NCBI GenBank assembly: GCA_963726435.1
Contig: CAVSCJ010000006.1
Location: forward strand, 310,001-374,000
Direction of reading: 5' to 3'
Length of the DNA: 64,000 nucleotides
Source of the DNA: PALSA-660 sp963726435
GTDB taxonomy: Bacteria; Actinomycetota; Coriobacteriia; Anaerosomatales; PALSA-660
This document shows, in pieces, positions 17,591 through 26,382 of this stretch; position 1 is the stretch's first letter; every line of letters begins with the position of its first letter. The position numbers and the translations under genes are program-made. A model generated the notes under the pieces. That model had not been told where the DNA came from. It saw nothing but the letters and a program-made list of their open reading frames with translations, and made no database searches.

Positions 17591-18339
17591 TTGTCCTCCG
17601 GATCGTGGTGCAGCGCGTCCTCGATCAGGCCGCGCTCCGTGTCTGTCAGTGCGACGGCGTCGGCCTCGAGGAGGTCGGGACGTCTGAGTGCGGTGCGCAG
17701 CAGCGACTGCTCGCGGCGCCACCGCGCGATCCTTGCGTGATCCCCCGAGAGGAGCACCTCGGGCACGACCATGCCACGATACTCCGCCGGGCGGGTGTAG
17801 TGAGGATACTCGAGGAGGCCCGTCGTGAACGACTCCTCGTCGGCCGAGGTCTCACCTCCCAGGACTCCGGGAAGCAGCCGCGTGACCGCGTCTGCCACGA
17901 CCATGGCCGCCAGCTCCCCTCCGGTCAGCACGTAGTCACCGATGGAGAGCTCGAGGTCCGCCAGCGAGCGGATGCGCTCGTCGAAGCCCTCGTAGCGTCC
18001 GCAGAGGATCAGAAGCCGATCGCGTGCGGCCAGTTGCTCCGCGCGTGCCTGGGCGAAGCGCTCGCCCTGCGGTGTCATGAGGATCACGTACGGCGGGCGT
18101 GGGTCCGCCGCGGTCACGGCTTCGACGGCCTCGAAGACGGGCTCCGGCCGCAGGACCATTCCCGATCCGCCGCCGTAGGGAGCGTCGTCGATCTGCCTGT
18201 GGACGCCGGGAAGTGCCCACTGCCGCAGGTCGTGCGCGGCGAATTCGAGGGCGCCCTTGGTGCGTGCGATCCCGAGCATGGCCGAACCCATGATCGGCTC
18301 GAACACCTCGGGGAACGCCGTCAGCACGTCGATGCGCAC
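17587..18339 (-). CDS. trmD: tRNA (guanine-37-N1)-methyltransferase
   Basis: Makes m1G37 next to the anticodon and so prevents frameshifting; essential in most bacteria. The 250-residue SPOUT enzyme has MRIDVLTAFPEVFEP at the N terminus, DDAPYGGGSGMVLRPEP, the knotted SAM site LILCGRYEGFDERI followed by LSIGDYVLTGGELAA, and the C-terminal PHYTRPAEYRGMVVPEVLLS motif. It lies 4 bases after rimM and overlaps lepB, in the usual rpsP-khpA-rimM-trmD order. Confidence 0.97.
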   Translation of the reverse strand: MRIDVLTAFPEVFEPIMGSAMLGIARTKGALEFAAHDLRQWALPGVHRQIDDAPYGGGSGMVLRPEPVFEAVEAVTAADPRPPYVILMTPQGERFAQARAEQLAARDRLLILCGRYEGFDERIRSLADLELSIGDYVLTGGELAAMVVADAVTRLLPGVLGGETSADEESFTTGLLEYPHYTRPAEYRGMVVPEVLLSGDHARIARWRREQSLLRTALRRPDLLEADAVALTDTERGLIEDALHHDPEDK

Positions 18340-18343
18340 GCGG

Positions 18344-18853
18344 TCACTCCCCTTCGATGAGGCCGGGCAACAGCGAGACGCGCACCGTGCCGGACTCCTC
18401 GTCGATCTCGCCGACCACCTGATCGATCACCGGGATGAGGACTTCCCCGAACGAGCCTTCGACCACCCAGACGTCGTTGGCGCCTGTGACGATGACGTCG
18501 GTGATCTCTCCGATCTCTCCCCGCTTGCCGTCAACGACGGTCATGCCGACGAACTCGCACTCCGCCTCGGCCTCCGGCAGGTCGTCCACGCGCGCCAGCA
18601 CCGTGCACCCGCGCAGCGTCTCGGCGGTGGCGAGGTCGCCGACGGTGTCGATGGCGAGCAGCGGGCCCTTGGGCCCCGGCCTCACGCCGGTGATCCGACC
18701 GGTGCGCACGACCGAGGGGGGCGGAACGAACCACACCTCGAGGCCGGCCATGCGTTCAACGGGGAGGTCGACGGCCATGATGACCGAGACCTCCCCGTTC
18801 AGTCCGTGCGTCTTGGCGACCCGCCCGAGCGGGGCGAACGCGTCGGCTTCCAT
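18344..18853 (-). CDS. rimM: 16S rRNA processing protein RimM
   Basis: Assembly factor for the 30S head domain, interacting with S19. 169 residues, normal length: an N-terminal beta-barrel beginning FAPLGRVAKTHGLNGEVSV and a PRC-barrel C-terminal domain with TVVDGKRGEIGEITDVI and GEVLIPVIDQVV. It sits between khpA and trmD. Confidence 0.94.
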   Translation of the reverse strand: MEADAFAPLGRVAKTHGLNGEVSVIMAVDLPVERMAGLEVWFVPPPSVVRTGRITGVRPGPKGPLLAIDTVGDLATAETLRGCTVLARVDDLPEAEAECEFVGMTVVDGKRGEIGEITDVIVTGANDVWVVEGSFGEVLIPVIDQVVGEIDEESGTVRVSLLPGLIEGE

Positions 18854-18863
18854 GCGGTATCCG

Positions 18864-19106
18864 CTACCCCAGGATCTCTATGTCGACGTTGCGGCCGTCG
18901 ACCGAGCCGGCCGCGCGCATCAGGGTGCGCAGTGCCTTGACGATGCGGCCCGAGCGTCCGATGACCTTGCCCACGTCATCCGGGGCCACACTGATCTCGA
19001 ACAGCTCGCCGCCGGAAGTCTCGGTGCGCGTGATGGTGACGGCGTCCGGGTCATCGACTAGAGAGCGAACGAGGTAGTCGATCAGTGTCGAGGTGTCTGC
19101 TGCCAC
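18864..19106 (-). CDS. khpA: KH domain RNA-binding protein KhpA
   Basis: Small KH-domain RNA chaperone; in Gram-positive bacteria it works with KhpB in cell elongation and RNA regulation. The 80-residue protein contains the GXXG loop in VGKVIGRSGRIVKALRTLM. It starts at a GTG two bases after the rpsP stop and ends 10 bases before rimM, the canonical position. Confidence 0.93.
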   Translation of the reverse strand: MAADTSTLIDYLVRSLVDDPDAVTITRTETSGGELFEISVAPDDVGKVIGRSGRIVKALRTLMRAAGSVDGRNVDIEILG

Positions 19107-19108
19107 GG

Positions 19109-19675
19109 CTACTCGGCATCCGGTCCGGCGTCGGCCTCTTCGGCAGCGGCTTCTTCAGCAGGAGCTTCCGGCTCTTCGGCCGCCTCGGGCTCTTCGACAG
19201 TGGGCTCCTCGGCGGGAGCCTCCTCGGCGGGAGCCTCTTCGACGACAGCCTCTTCGACCGGGGCTTCCTCGGCGACTACCACGGCCCCAGCGGTGGGTTC
19301 TTCGGCGGGAGCTTCTTCGGCGGCCTTCTTCTCGGCCTTCGCCTTCTCCTTCGCCTCAGCGGTGGCCTTCTTGTCGGCCTCCGCCTTCGACGCGACCTTC
19401 TTCGACACGCGAGTGACCTTGGCTGGGACGGTCTTATCGCCGCGGGCGATGGCGATCAGCTTGCCGGCGGCCTCCGTGGGCTGGGCGCCCTTGGAGATCC
19501 ACGCGTCGACCTTCGCGAGGTCGAGCTCGATGGACGAGGGCTCGGAGCGCGGGTTGTAGCGGCCGAGGATCTCGAGGAAACGACCGTCGCGAGCAGAGCG
19601 GCCGTCCGCGGCGATCACGCGGTAGAACGGCGCCTTCTTGGCGCCTGCGCGCGCCAAACGGATCTTGACTGCCAA
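19109..19675 (-). CDS. rpsP: 30S ribosomal protein S16 with Lys-rich then acidic C-terminal extension
   Basis: Small-subunit protein needed for 30S assembly. A TTG start at 19675 is supported by GGAGG upstream and by the MAVKIRLARAGAKKAPFYR opening. The S16 core is complete by about residue 80 (ISKGAQPTEAAGKL). The remaining roughly 105 residues consist of a Lys/Ala-rich block (EAKEKAKAEKKAAEEAPAEE) and then Glu/Ala/Pro repeats, making the protein 188 residues instead of about 85-90. The frame is open throughout, so the tail is likely translated. A related acidic tail is present on S2. Confidence 0.95.
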   Translation of the reverse strand: MAVKIRLARAGAKKAPFYRVIAADGRSARDGRFLEILGRYNPRSEPSSIELDLAKVDAWISKGAQPTEAAGKLIAIARGDKTVPAKVTRVSKKVASKAEADKKATAEAKEKAKAEKKAAEEAPAEEPTAGAVVVAEEAPVEEAVVEEAPAEEAPAEEPTVEEPEAAEEPEAPAEEAAAEEADAGPDAE

Positions 19676-19702
19676 GAACCTTCACCTCCGGGTCATGTGA
19701 GC

Positions 19703-19721
19703 GAGGCCCGGTCCGGGCCTC
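19703..19721 (-). other. leader hairpin upstream of rpsP
   Basis: Perfect 8-bp stem (GAGGCCCG and its complement) with a 3-base loop in the rpsP 5' leader, between the promoter and the TTG start. It could be a regulatory or stabilising leader structure. It has no T-run in the right place to be a clear terminator. Confidence 0.5.
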
Positions 19722-19754
19722 GTGACTCATGCGTGTCTGATAGAGCGACTGCTC

Positions 19755-19783
19755 ACTATAGGGCATGCGTGCGAACCTGTGAA
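19755..19783 (-). promoter_or_regulatory. promoter of rpsP-khpA-rimM-trmD-lepB
   Basis: TTCACA (19778-19783), a 17-base spacer and TATAGT (19755-19760) on the minus strand, downstream of ffh and upstream of rpsP. It separates the ffh transcript from the ribosome-maturation operon. Confidence 0.72.
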
Positions 19784-19833
19784 GCGAGCGAATGCGCGGG
19801 TCGGTGCTGACGCGGGAGGCGCCTCAACCGTCT

Positions 19834-21171
19834 CTAGAACGGCATCTGCGGCATCCCGCGGCGCTTCCCCTTACTGCTCTGCATCTGCTTCATCATCTTC
19901 TTGGCTTGGACGAACTGGTCGAGCAGCCGGTTGACCTCCTGCACCGTCGTGCCCGAGCCGCGCGCGATACGCGAGCGCCGGTGGCCGTTGATCAGCGCCG
20001 GCTTGCGCCTCTCCTCGGCCGTCATCGACTGGATGATCGCCTGGGTGTGGTCCAGCGCCTTCTCGTCGATCTGCGCGTCGGCGATCTGTGCCCGCTGAGC
20101 CGCCCCCATGCCCGGGATCATCCCGAGCATGTCCTTCAGCGAGCCCATCTTGCGGACCTGCTGCAGCTGCGAGAGGAAGTCGTCGAGCGTGAACTCGTTC
20201 GCCCGGAGGCGCTTCTCGAGCTCCTCGGCGTCGGCGACGGCGACCGTCTCCTGCGCCTTCTCGATCAGCGAGACGACGTCGCCCATCCCGAGGATGCGGC
20301 GGGCCATGCGGTCGGGGTGGAACGGCTCCAGAGCGTCGAGCTTCTCCCCCACTCCGACGAACTTGATGGGCTTGCCGGTGACGGCGCGGACCGACAGGGC
20401 CGCGCCGCCGCGGGCGTCGCCGTCGAGCTTCGTGACGATCACGCCGTCGAAGTCCACTCGCTCGGCGAACGCCGTGGCTGCCGTGACCGCGTCCTGGCCG
20501 GTCATCGCGTCGATGACCATGAGGACCTGGTCCGGACGCACGGCGTCGCGGATCCGCGCCGCCTCGTCCATCATCTCCTCGTCTACGTGCAGCCGGCCCG
20601 CCGTGTCGACGATCACGACGTCGCGCATGTCGGCGACGGCCGCCTTCACGCCCGCCTTCGCGATGTCCACCGGGTCGGCGCCGGCTTCTCCACGGTAGAC
20701 GGGGATGCCGAGCTCGCGGCCGAGCGCCTCGAGTTGATCGATGGCGGCCGGCCGGTAGACGTCGCACGCGATCATCAACGGCCGCCTCCCCTGCTTGCGC
20801 AGGAGGTTCGCGAGCTTGGCTGCCGCGGTGGTCTTGCCGGAGCCCTGCAGGCCCACGAGCATCACGACGTTGGGGATGCGCCCCGAGAACGCGAGCTTGC
20901 TCTCGCTGGTGCCCATCAGGGAGGTGAGCTCGCCGAGGACGATGCTGACGACGGTCTGCCCGGGCGTGAGCGAGCGCGTGACGTCGGCGCCCATCGCCCT
21001 CTCGCGCACGGACGCGACGAACGACTTGACGACGGTGAAGTTGACGTCGGCCTCCAGCAGCGCCAGCCGCACCTCGCGCATGGCCGCGTCGATGTCTGCC
21101 TCGCTCAGGCGCCCTCGGCCGGTCAGCCGCGAGAAGACGCCTTGGAGCCGTTGTGTGAGGTTCTCGAACAC
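19834..21171 (-). CDS. ffh: signal recognition particle protein Ffh
   Basis: SRP54 GTPase that binds signal sequences on ribosomes and delivers them to FtsY. The GTG at 21171 (AAGGA six bases upstream) gives 445 residues. N domain first, then G1 GLQGSGKTTAAAKLA, DVYRPAAIDQLEALG, DTAGRLHVDEEMM, TKLDGDARGGAALS, and the methionine-rich M domain (MIPGMGAAQ, then QAKKMMKQMQSSKGKRRGMP). The in-frame extension to 21699 overlaps lepB and is rejected. Confidence 0.97.
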   Translation of the reverse strand: MFENLTQRLQGVFSRLTGRGRLSEADIDAAMREVRLALLEADVNFTVVKSFVASVRERAMGADVTRSLTPGQTVVSIVLGELTSLMGTSESKLAFSGRIPNVVMLVGLQGSGKTTAAAKLANLLRKQGRRPLMIACDVYRPAAIDQLEALGRELGIPVYRGEAGADPVDIAKAGVKAAVADMRDVVIVDTAGRLHVDEEMMDEAARIRDAVRPDQVLMVIDAMTGQDAVTAATAFAERVDFDGVIVTKLDGDARGGAALSVRAVTGKPIKFVGVGEKLDALEPFHPDRMARRILGMGDVVSLIEKAQETVAVADAEELEKRLRANEFTLDDFLSQLQQVRKMGSLKDMLGMIPGMGAAQRAQIADAQIDEKALDHTQAIIQSMTAEERRKPALINGHRRSRIARGSGTTVQEVNRLLDQFVQAKKMMKQMQSSKGKRRGMPQMPF

Positions 21172-21203
21172 GAAGGGTCCTTCCGATCTGGTTGAGCCGC
21201 GCG

Positions 21204-21803
21204 TCAGGGCTCGGGGACGAACCCGATCCTCGAGAGCGGTGCGTAGATGGCCACGACACGGCCATGAATGGTACTCTCTGCGAACGTCCCGACGAAGCGG
21301 CTGTCGAGCGAGACGGCGCGGTTGTCGCCCGCCACGAAGATCTGCCCGTCCGGGACGACGAGCTCCTCGACCGGCTGGGTGTTCCCGCTGTCGATGATCA
21401 TGTGCGGGAACTTCTCGCCCTGCCCGTTGACGGTGATCATGTCTCCCGTCACGTTCACGCGATCGCCCCCGACCGCGATGATCCGCTTGACCCACTCCTG
21501 GCTTTGGCCCTCGTACTGGACGTGCAGCACCACGATGTCGCCACGCACCGGAGTCTTCAGGCCTTTGGTGATGAGCGCGTGGTCTTGGTCCCGAAGCGTC
21601 GGGTACATGGAGGAGCCGTCGACTGTGGACGTGTCGAAGAAGACGAAGAACACCAGGACCAGGGCGAGCAGGATCGCGGCGAGCGGGCCCACGAGCCACA
21701 GGGCGATCCGGGCCGAGCGGCGCTGGCTGGGCGTCAGGCCGTCGTTGCCGGGCGCGTTCGGGTCCAGCGCTGCAGGCCTCTCGCGGTCCGGAAGGTCAGT
21801 CAT
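21204..21803 (-). CDS. lepB: signal peptidase I (second paralogue)
   Basis: Second leader peptidase, 199 residues. A basic N-terminal cytoplasmic tail precedes one membrane anchor (LLALVLVFFVFFDTS), then DGSSMYPTL (catalytic Ser), VKRIIAVGGDRV (catalytic Lys) and FVAGDNRAVSLDSRFVG. Its ATG overlaps the ftsY stop by four bases, placing it between ftsY and ffh, which links precursor targeting with signal-peptide removal. It differs clearly from the paralogue at 16988-17590, so they may have different substrates. Confidence 0.93.
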   Translation of the reverse strand: MTDLPDRERPAALDPNAPGNDGLTPSQRRSARIALWLVGPLAAILLALVLVFFVFFDTSTVDGSSMYPTLRDQDHALITKGLKTPVRGDIVVLHVQYEGQSQEWVKRIIAVGGDRVNVTGDMITVNGQGEKFPHMIIDSGNTQPVEELVVPDGQIFVAGDNRAVSLDSRFVGTFAESTIHGRVVAIYAPLSRIGFVPEP

Positions 21804-22711
21804 CTCACGCCAGTCAGGGCCGAGGCGAACTCGGTCGCGTCGAACGAGTGGAGGTCGTCGAGCGATTCCCCGACGCCTATGCGCACGATGGGCAGGTCGA
21901 GCTCCCTCGCGATCGCCACGGCGATGCCTCCACGCGCGGTGCCGTCGAGCTTGGTCAACACGATTCCGTCGAGGTCTAGCGCCTCATTGAAGCTGCGCGC
22001 CTGCTGCAGCCCGTTCTGCCCGGTACCGGCGTCGATCACGAGCAGCGAGATCACGGGCGCGGTGCTCTGTGCTCTTGCTACCCGTTGGACCTTGCGGAGC
22101 TCCTGCATGAGGTCGGCGGAAGTGTGGAGCCGCCCCGCCGTGTCGACCAGCACAAGGTTCGCGGAAGTCCTGCGAGCCTCGGCCAGGGTGTCGAAGACGA
22201 CCGAGGCGGGATCGGTGCCGCGCTCACGCTCGACCACCGGCACGCCCGCGCGGTCGGCCCACACGCGCAGCTGCTCGATCGCGGCGGCGCGGTAGGTGTC
22301 GGCCGACCCGATGACGACGCTGCTTCCCGCGGCCGCTGCCTCGGCTGCGATCTTCCCAACGGACGTCGTCTTCCCAGTCCCGTTGATGCCCACGAACAGG
22401 ACGGTGAGCGGACGGACGGCAAGCGGGTCCGGCGCCTGTGGTAGTTCGGATGCGATGAGGTCGACGAGCGCCGCTTTGACGGATGCGGCGTCGGGTAGGT
22501 CCTCGCGACGCGCCCGGGCGCGCAGGCGCTCGACGATCCCGGCGGCGGCCGGCGCGCCCGTGTCCGCGGCGATGAGTGCCTCCTCGAGGCCCTCCCAGAA
22601 CTCCTCGCCGACGTCAGGACCGCGTCCCACGAGCTCCGCGATCCGGTCGCCGATCTGCTCGCGCGTTCGGCTCAATCCGGCCGAGAGCCGGTCGAACCAT
22701 GCCGCCGTCAT
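21800..22711 (-). CDS. ftsY: signal recognition particle receptor FtsY
   Basis: Membrane-associated GTPase that receives Ffh-ribosome complexes. The ATG at 22711 overlaps the smc stop (ATGA), giving 303 residues. NG domain: FVGINGTGKTTSVGKIA, DTYRAAAIEQLRVWADR, DTAGRLHTSADLMQELRKV, TKLDGTARGGIAVAIA. It lacks the long acidic A domain of enterobacterial FtsY, as is common in Gram-positive bacteria. smc-ftsY-lepB-ffh is a compact coupled set. Confidence 0.96.
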   Translation of the reverse strand: MTAAWFDRLSAGLSRTREQIGDRIAELVGRGPDVGEEFWEGLEEALIAADTGAPAAAGIVERLRARARREDLPDAASVKAALVDLIASELPQAPDPLAVRPLTVLFVGINGTGKTTSVGKIAAEAAAAGSSVVIGSADTYRAAAIEQLRVWADRAGVPVVERERGTDPASVVFDTLAEARRTSANLVLVDTAGRLHTSADLMQELRKVQRVARAQSTAPVISLLVIDAGTGQNGLQQARSFNEALDLDGIVLTKLDGTARGGIAVAIARELDLPIVRIGVGESLDDLHSFDATEFASALTGVR

Positions 22712-25700
22712 GCAGCGCCGTCCGCGTCGACGGGCCGCCCCGTCGCACGATCGAGGCGCTGGCTCACGACCTTGCTGACGCCGTCGGAATGCATGCTGAC
22801 GCCGTAGAGGACGTCGGCCATCTCCATAGTGCGTCTTTGATGGGTCACGACGATGAACTGGGTGTGGGACCGCATCGTGTCCAGGAACGCCACGAACCTC
22901 CGAAGGTTGGAGTCGTCCAAGGCCGCCTCCACCTCGTCGAGGATGTAGAAGGGGCACGGACGAGTCCGGTACAGGGCGAAGAGCAGAGCAAGGGCAGTAA
23001 GGGACTTCTCCCCGCCCGACATCAGCGTCATCTTCTGGAGCTTCTTGCCGTGAGGCTGGGCGACCACGTCGATGCCGGTCTCCTCAGCGTCATCCGGGTC
23101 GGTCATCGAGAGCTCGGCGTGGCCGCCCGGGAACAGCAGGGTGAAGACGTTCTGGAAGTGGCCTGCGACCTGCTCGAAGGTGTCGAGGAAGCGCTCGCGC
23201 ATCTTGCGGTCGATCGCGCGCACGACCTTCGTGAGCGCGGTGCGGCTCGACGCGAGGTCCTCGATCTGGGAGGCCAGGTGCGATGCGACGCTGCTCGCAG
23301 CGAAGCGTGCTCTTCGACCGCGAGTTCGTTGACCGGGCCGATCTGACCGATCTGCTTGCGGAGCTTGTGAGCCTGTTCGGTGGCGGCCTCGCGGTCGACG
23401 CAGGGCTGCGCCCTCGAGCGCGCGCTCGAGCGGGACGTCGAACTCGTCGACGATGCGGCCGACCGCTGCGTCCACCTGCACCTGCAGCTGGCCCTTCTCG
23501 ACGCGCAGGTCGCCCATCGCCGCCGACGCGCTCGTCGAGAGCGCCTGCGCCTCGTGCACGGCCTCCTGAGCGGCGCGGATCGTGTCGCGCAGCGACTGCG
23601 AGTCGGCCTGCTCGAAGCGGGCTCGGTCGCGCAGCTTGGCCGCCCACTCCTCCGCTCGTTGCAGCAGCGCGGAGTAGACGTCGTGCACCGGCTGGATGCG
23701 CTCGCGGAGCAGCTCCAGCGCCTCCTCGGTACTCTCCGAGGACGCGAGTGTCTCCTCGATCTCGGCTAGGTCCGCGGCCGCAGCGGACATCTGGCGCTTG
23801 AGGTGGACCTCGCGCTCGGAGACGGTGGCCATGTCGACCTGGCACGACGCCAGACGGTCGGAGATGACGGTCTCTTCACGGAAGCGGTCGTCGCGCGCCT
23901 CACGCTTGACGGCCTCCTGCTCCTCGAGCTCCTCGACACCCTGCTCGGCCGCCTTGATCCTCTCGGCATTCTGCTCCCGAGCGGGGCGATCCTTGGCGGT
24001 CTTGTCGGCGATCGTTGCGGCACGCTGCTCCAGTGAGCGGGACTCGGACTCGAGGTCCGCAAGCGCGGATTCGAGTCGCGTGAGCTCCTCCCGCATGGAC
24101 TCGCGCTCACCGGAGCGCGCCGCCATCTGCTGCCCGAGCTCGAGCGCGTCCTGCTGGGCAGCGCGCAGCGCCTCCTCCGCCTCGGCTAGGAGCGCCTCCG
24201 AGTCGCCGACGATTGCGGAGGCCGCGGACTCGTCGTCGTGCAGCTCGTTGATCCGGCGTTTGCGCTCGAGCACCGACGCGCTCTGGTCGAGGCCCGGTCC
24301 CACGGTGACCTTGCCGGAGGGCCACACCATGTGCCCGTCGGGGGTCGCGAAGCGGCTGCCGGGGAAGCGAGCGGAGGCGTCGAGAGCCTCTTCGAGAGTG
24401 GGCACGAGGTAGACGTCGCCGATGAGAGCCTCGATGGCGGGGCGCACGGAGGCGTCGCACGAGATGGCGTCGGAAAGTCGGCGGCCGGCGCCCGGGCGGG
24501 CCTCCTGAGGAACGGCGGAGTCGAGCGCGATGATGGCGATGTCGCCTGCGGCATGCTCGGACAGCAGTCGGAGCACGCCGTTTCGAGCCGCGCCGTCCGA
24601 GACGAGAACGCAGAAGAGGTCGGATCCGAGTGCGAGCTCGACCGTCTTCTCCACGTCGGGTTCGACCGTGATGGCGTCGGTCAGCGGCCCCACCAGCCCG
24701 GGCACCTTGCGGTCGGAGGAGAGCACCCACGCGAGCGCGGGCGTGGCTGTCGCGAACGCGCGGTCGACCTCTTCCAGCCCGACGGCCTCGGCACGCACCT
24801 GGGTGAGCCGCTCGCGCAGCTCCTGCAGCTCGCGGCGGCGCGACTCAACGACCCTGGCTCTGCGGTCGACGTCGGATTCCGCGAGGGCGATCTGCTTGAG
24901 CATGTGGGTGCGGACCCGCTCGACCTCATCGAGGTGGGTGCGGCGCCCAGCCAGAGTCGCTGTCAGGGTCTGCCGCTGCGCGGCAAGCGTTTCCGCCCGT
25001 TCGGCGAGTAGCGATTCCTCAAGAATGAAGGCCGACAGCGATTGTTCGACCGTCGCCAGATCGGCGCGGGCGTCGTCGGCTTCCTTGCGCAGACGGCGGA
25101 TCGCTGCGGTGACGTCCGAGAGCGCGGCCTCGGCTGCGAGTCGTCCCTTGCGCGCGGTCTCCGATTCCCGCCTGACTTCGCCCAGGCGCTGATAGAGCGC
25201 CTTGAGTTGGGCGTCGGCCGCCGACCGCTCCTCGTTGAGCCGGGCGACCTCCTGCAGACGGCGTTCACGGCGCGCTGCGGAGCCGTGCACCTTGGCCCGT
25301 AGCTCGGAGATGCGCTCGACGAGGTTCTTGCCCTTCTCCTCGAGAAGCAGCAGTCCGGAGCTGAGCCGCTCGAGGACTGCCTGGATGCGCCGGCGCTGCT
25401 CGCCGAGGTCGCCAACGAACAGGCCCTTCTCCTCGAGGAGAGACTGGAAGGTGCCCAGTTCGCGCTCCTTCTCGGCGAGGCGGTAGCGCGCGAGTTCGAG
25501 GTCCGCATCGTGCTCGCGTTCCTGCTTCAGCACCACTTCCCACGTCTCGTGCAGTGCCCGCAGTTCGCCGACTGCGAGTGCAACCTCGAGATCGCGCAGC
25601 CGGGCGATCAGCCCGTCGTACTGGCGTGCCTTGTCGGCCTGACGCTGCAGCGGGCGCAGCTGGCGGTCGACCTCGGCGAGAACGTCCCGCGCCCTCTCGA

Positions 25701-26262
25701 GGTTGGACTCCATCGAGCCGAGCTTGCGCAGCGCCCGCTCCTTGCGCTTCTTGTGCTTCAGCACTCCGGCGGCCTCTTCGATGAGGGCCCGCCGGTCCTC
25801 CGGCCGTGAGTTCAAGATCTCGTCGAGACGGCCCTGGCTGATGATCGAGTGGGTGTCGCGTCCGAGGCCGGAGTCGTGCAGCAGGTCCTGGACGTCCATC
25901 AAGCGGCAGGGCGAGTCGTTGATCAGATACTCGCTCTCTCCGTTTCGATACATGCGCCGGCTGATGGTGACCTCGGCGAACTCGAGCGGGAGGGTGCCGT
26001 CGGTGTTGTCGAGCGCCAAGTCGACCTCCGCGACGCCGACGGCCTGTCTGGCGGACGAGCCCGCGAAGATGACGTCCTCCATGGAGTTGCCGCGCAAGGT
26101 CTTGGCGGATTGCTCTCCCAAGACCCAGAGGACCGCGTCAGAGATGTTGGACTTGCCGGAGCCGTTGGGCCCCACGATGCTGGTGACTCCGGGCTCGAGG
26201 GTCAACACGACGCGGTCCGCGAAGGACTTGAACCCCTTGACGGTGAGTGACTTGAAGTACAC
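22708..26262 (-). CDS. smc: chromosome segregation protein SMC, with out-of-frame stretch in the C-terminal arm
   Basis: Condensin ATPase that organises and separates chromosomes with ScpA/ScpB. The GTG at 26262 (MYFKSLTVKGFKSFADRV) gives about 1184 residues. Walker A is VGPNGSGKSN near residue 35, two long coiled coils flank a hinge (VGPLTDAITVEPDVEKTVEL), and the C-terminal head has MSGGEKSLTALALLFAL and FYILDEVEAALDDSN. Between about 23280 and 23413 the open frame encodes unrelated residues, while another frame gives the expected EQAHKLRKQIGQIGPVNELA. At least two compensating indels therefore distort roughly 40 residues without closing the frame. Confidence 0.93.
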   Translation of the reverse strand: MYFKSLTVKGFKSFADRVVLTLEPGVTSIVGPNGSGKSNISDAVLWVLGEQSAKTLRGNSMEDVIFAGSSARQAVGVAEVDLALDNTDGTLPLEFAEVTISRRMYRNGESEYLINDSPCRLMDVQDLLHDSGLGRDTHSIISQGRLDEILNSRPEDRRALIEEAAGVLKHKKRKERALRKLGSMESNLERARDVLAEVDRQLRPLQRQADKARQYDGLIARLRDLEVALAVGELRALHETWEVVLKQEREHDADLELARYRLAEKERELGTFQSLLEEKGLFVGDLGEQRRRIQAVLERLSSGLLLLEEKGKNLVERISELRAKVHGSAARRERRLQEVARLNEERSAADAQLKALYQRLGEVRRESETARKGRLAAEAALSDVTAAIRRLRKEADDARADLATVEQSLSAFILEESLLAERAETLAAQRQTLTATLAGRRTHLDEVERVRTHMLKQIALAESDVDRRARVVESRRRELQELRERLTQVRAEAVGLEEVDRAFATATPALAWVLSSDRKVPGLVGPLTDAITVEPDVEKTVELALGSDLFCVLVSDGAARNGVLRLLSEHAAGDIAIIALDSAVPQEARPGAGRRLSDAISCDASVRPAIEALIGDVYLVPTLEEALDASARFPGSRFATPDGHMVWPSGKVTVGPGLDQSASVLERKRRINELHDDESAASAIVGDSEALLAEAEEALRAAQQDALELGQQMAARSGERESMREELTRLESALADLESESRSLEQRAATIADKTAKDRPAREQNAERIKAAEQGVEELEEQEAVKREARDDRFREETVISDRLASCQVDMATVSEREVHLKRQMSAAAADLAEIEETLASSESTEEALELLRERIQPVHDVYSALLQRAEEWAAKLRDRARFEQADSQSLRDTIRAAQEAVHEAQALSTSASAAMGDLRVEKGQLQVQVDAAVGRIVDEFDVPLERALEGAALRRPRGRHRTGSQAPQADRSDRPGQRTRGRRARFAASSVASHLASQIEDLASSRTALTKVVRAIDRKMRERFLDTFEQVAGHFQNVFTLLFPGGHAELSMTDPDDAEETGIDVVAQPHGKKLQKMTLMSGGEKSLTALALLFALYRTRPCPFYILDEVEAALDDSNLRRFVAFLDTMRSHTQFIVVTHQRRTMEMADVLYGVSMHSDGVSKVVSQRLDRATGRPVDADGAA

Positions 26263-26382
26263 GGGTCCCCGGTGGACGACGCGGCGCTTGAGAGCGTGCG
26301 CGACCGGGCGGTCGCGCACCGCAGAATCCTATCACAGCGCGAACACTCCAAGGTCCTTTGAAGGGTGCTGCGAGCGGGCCTG

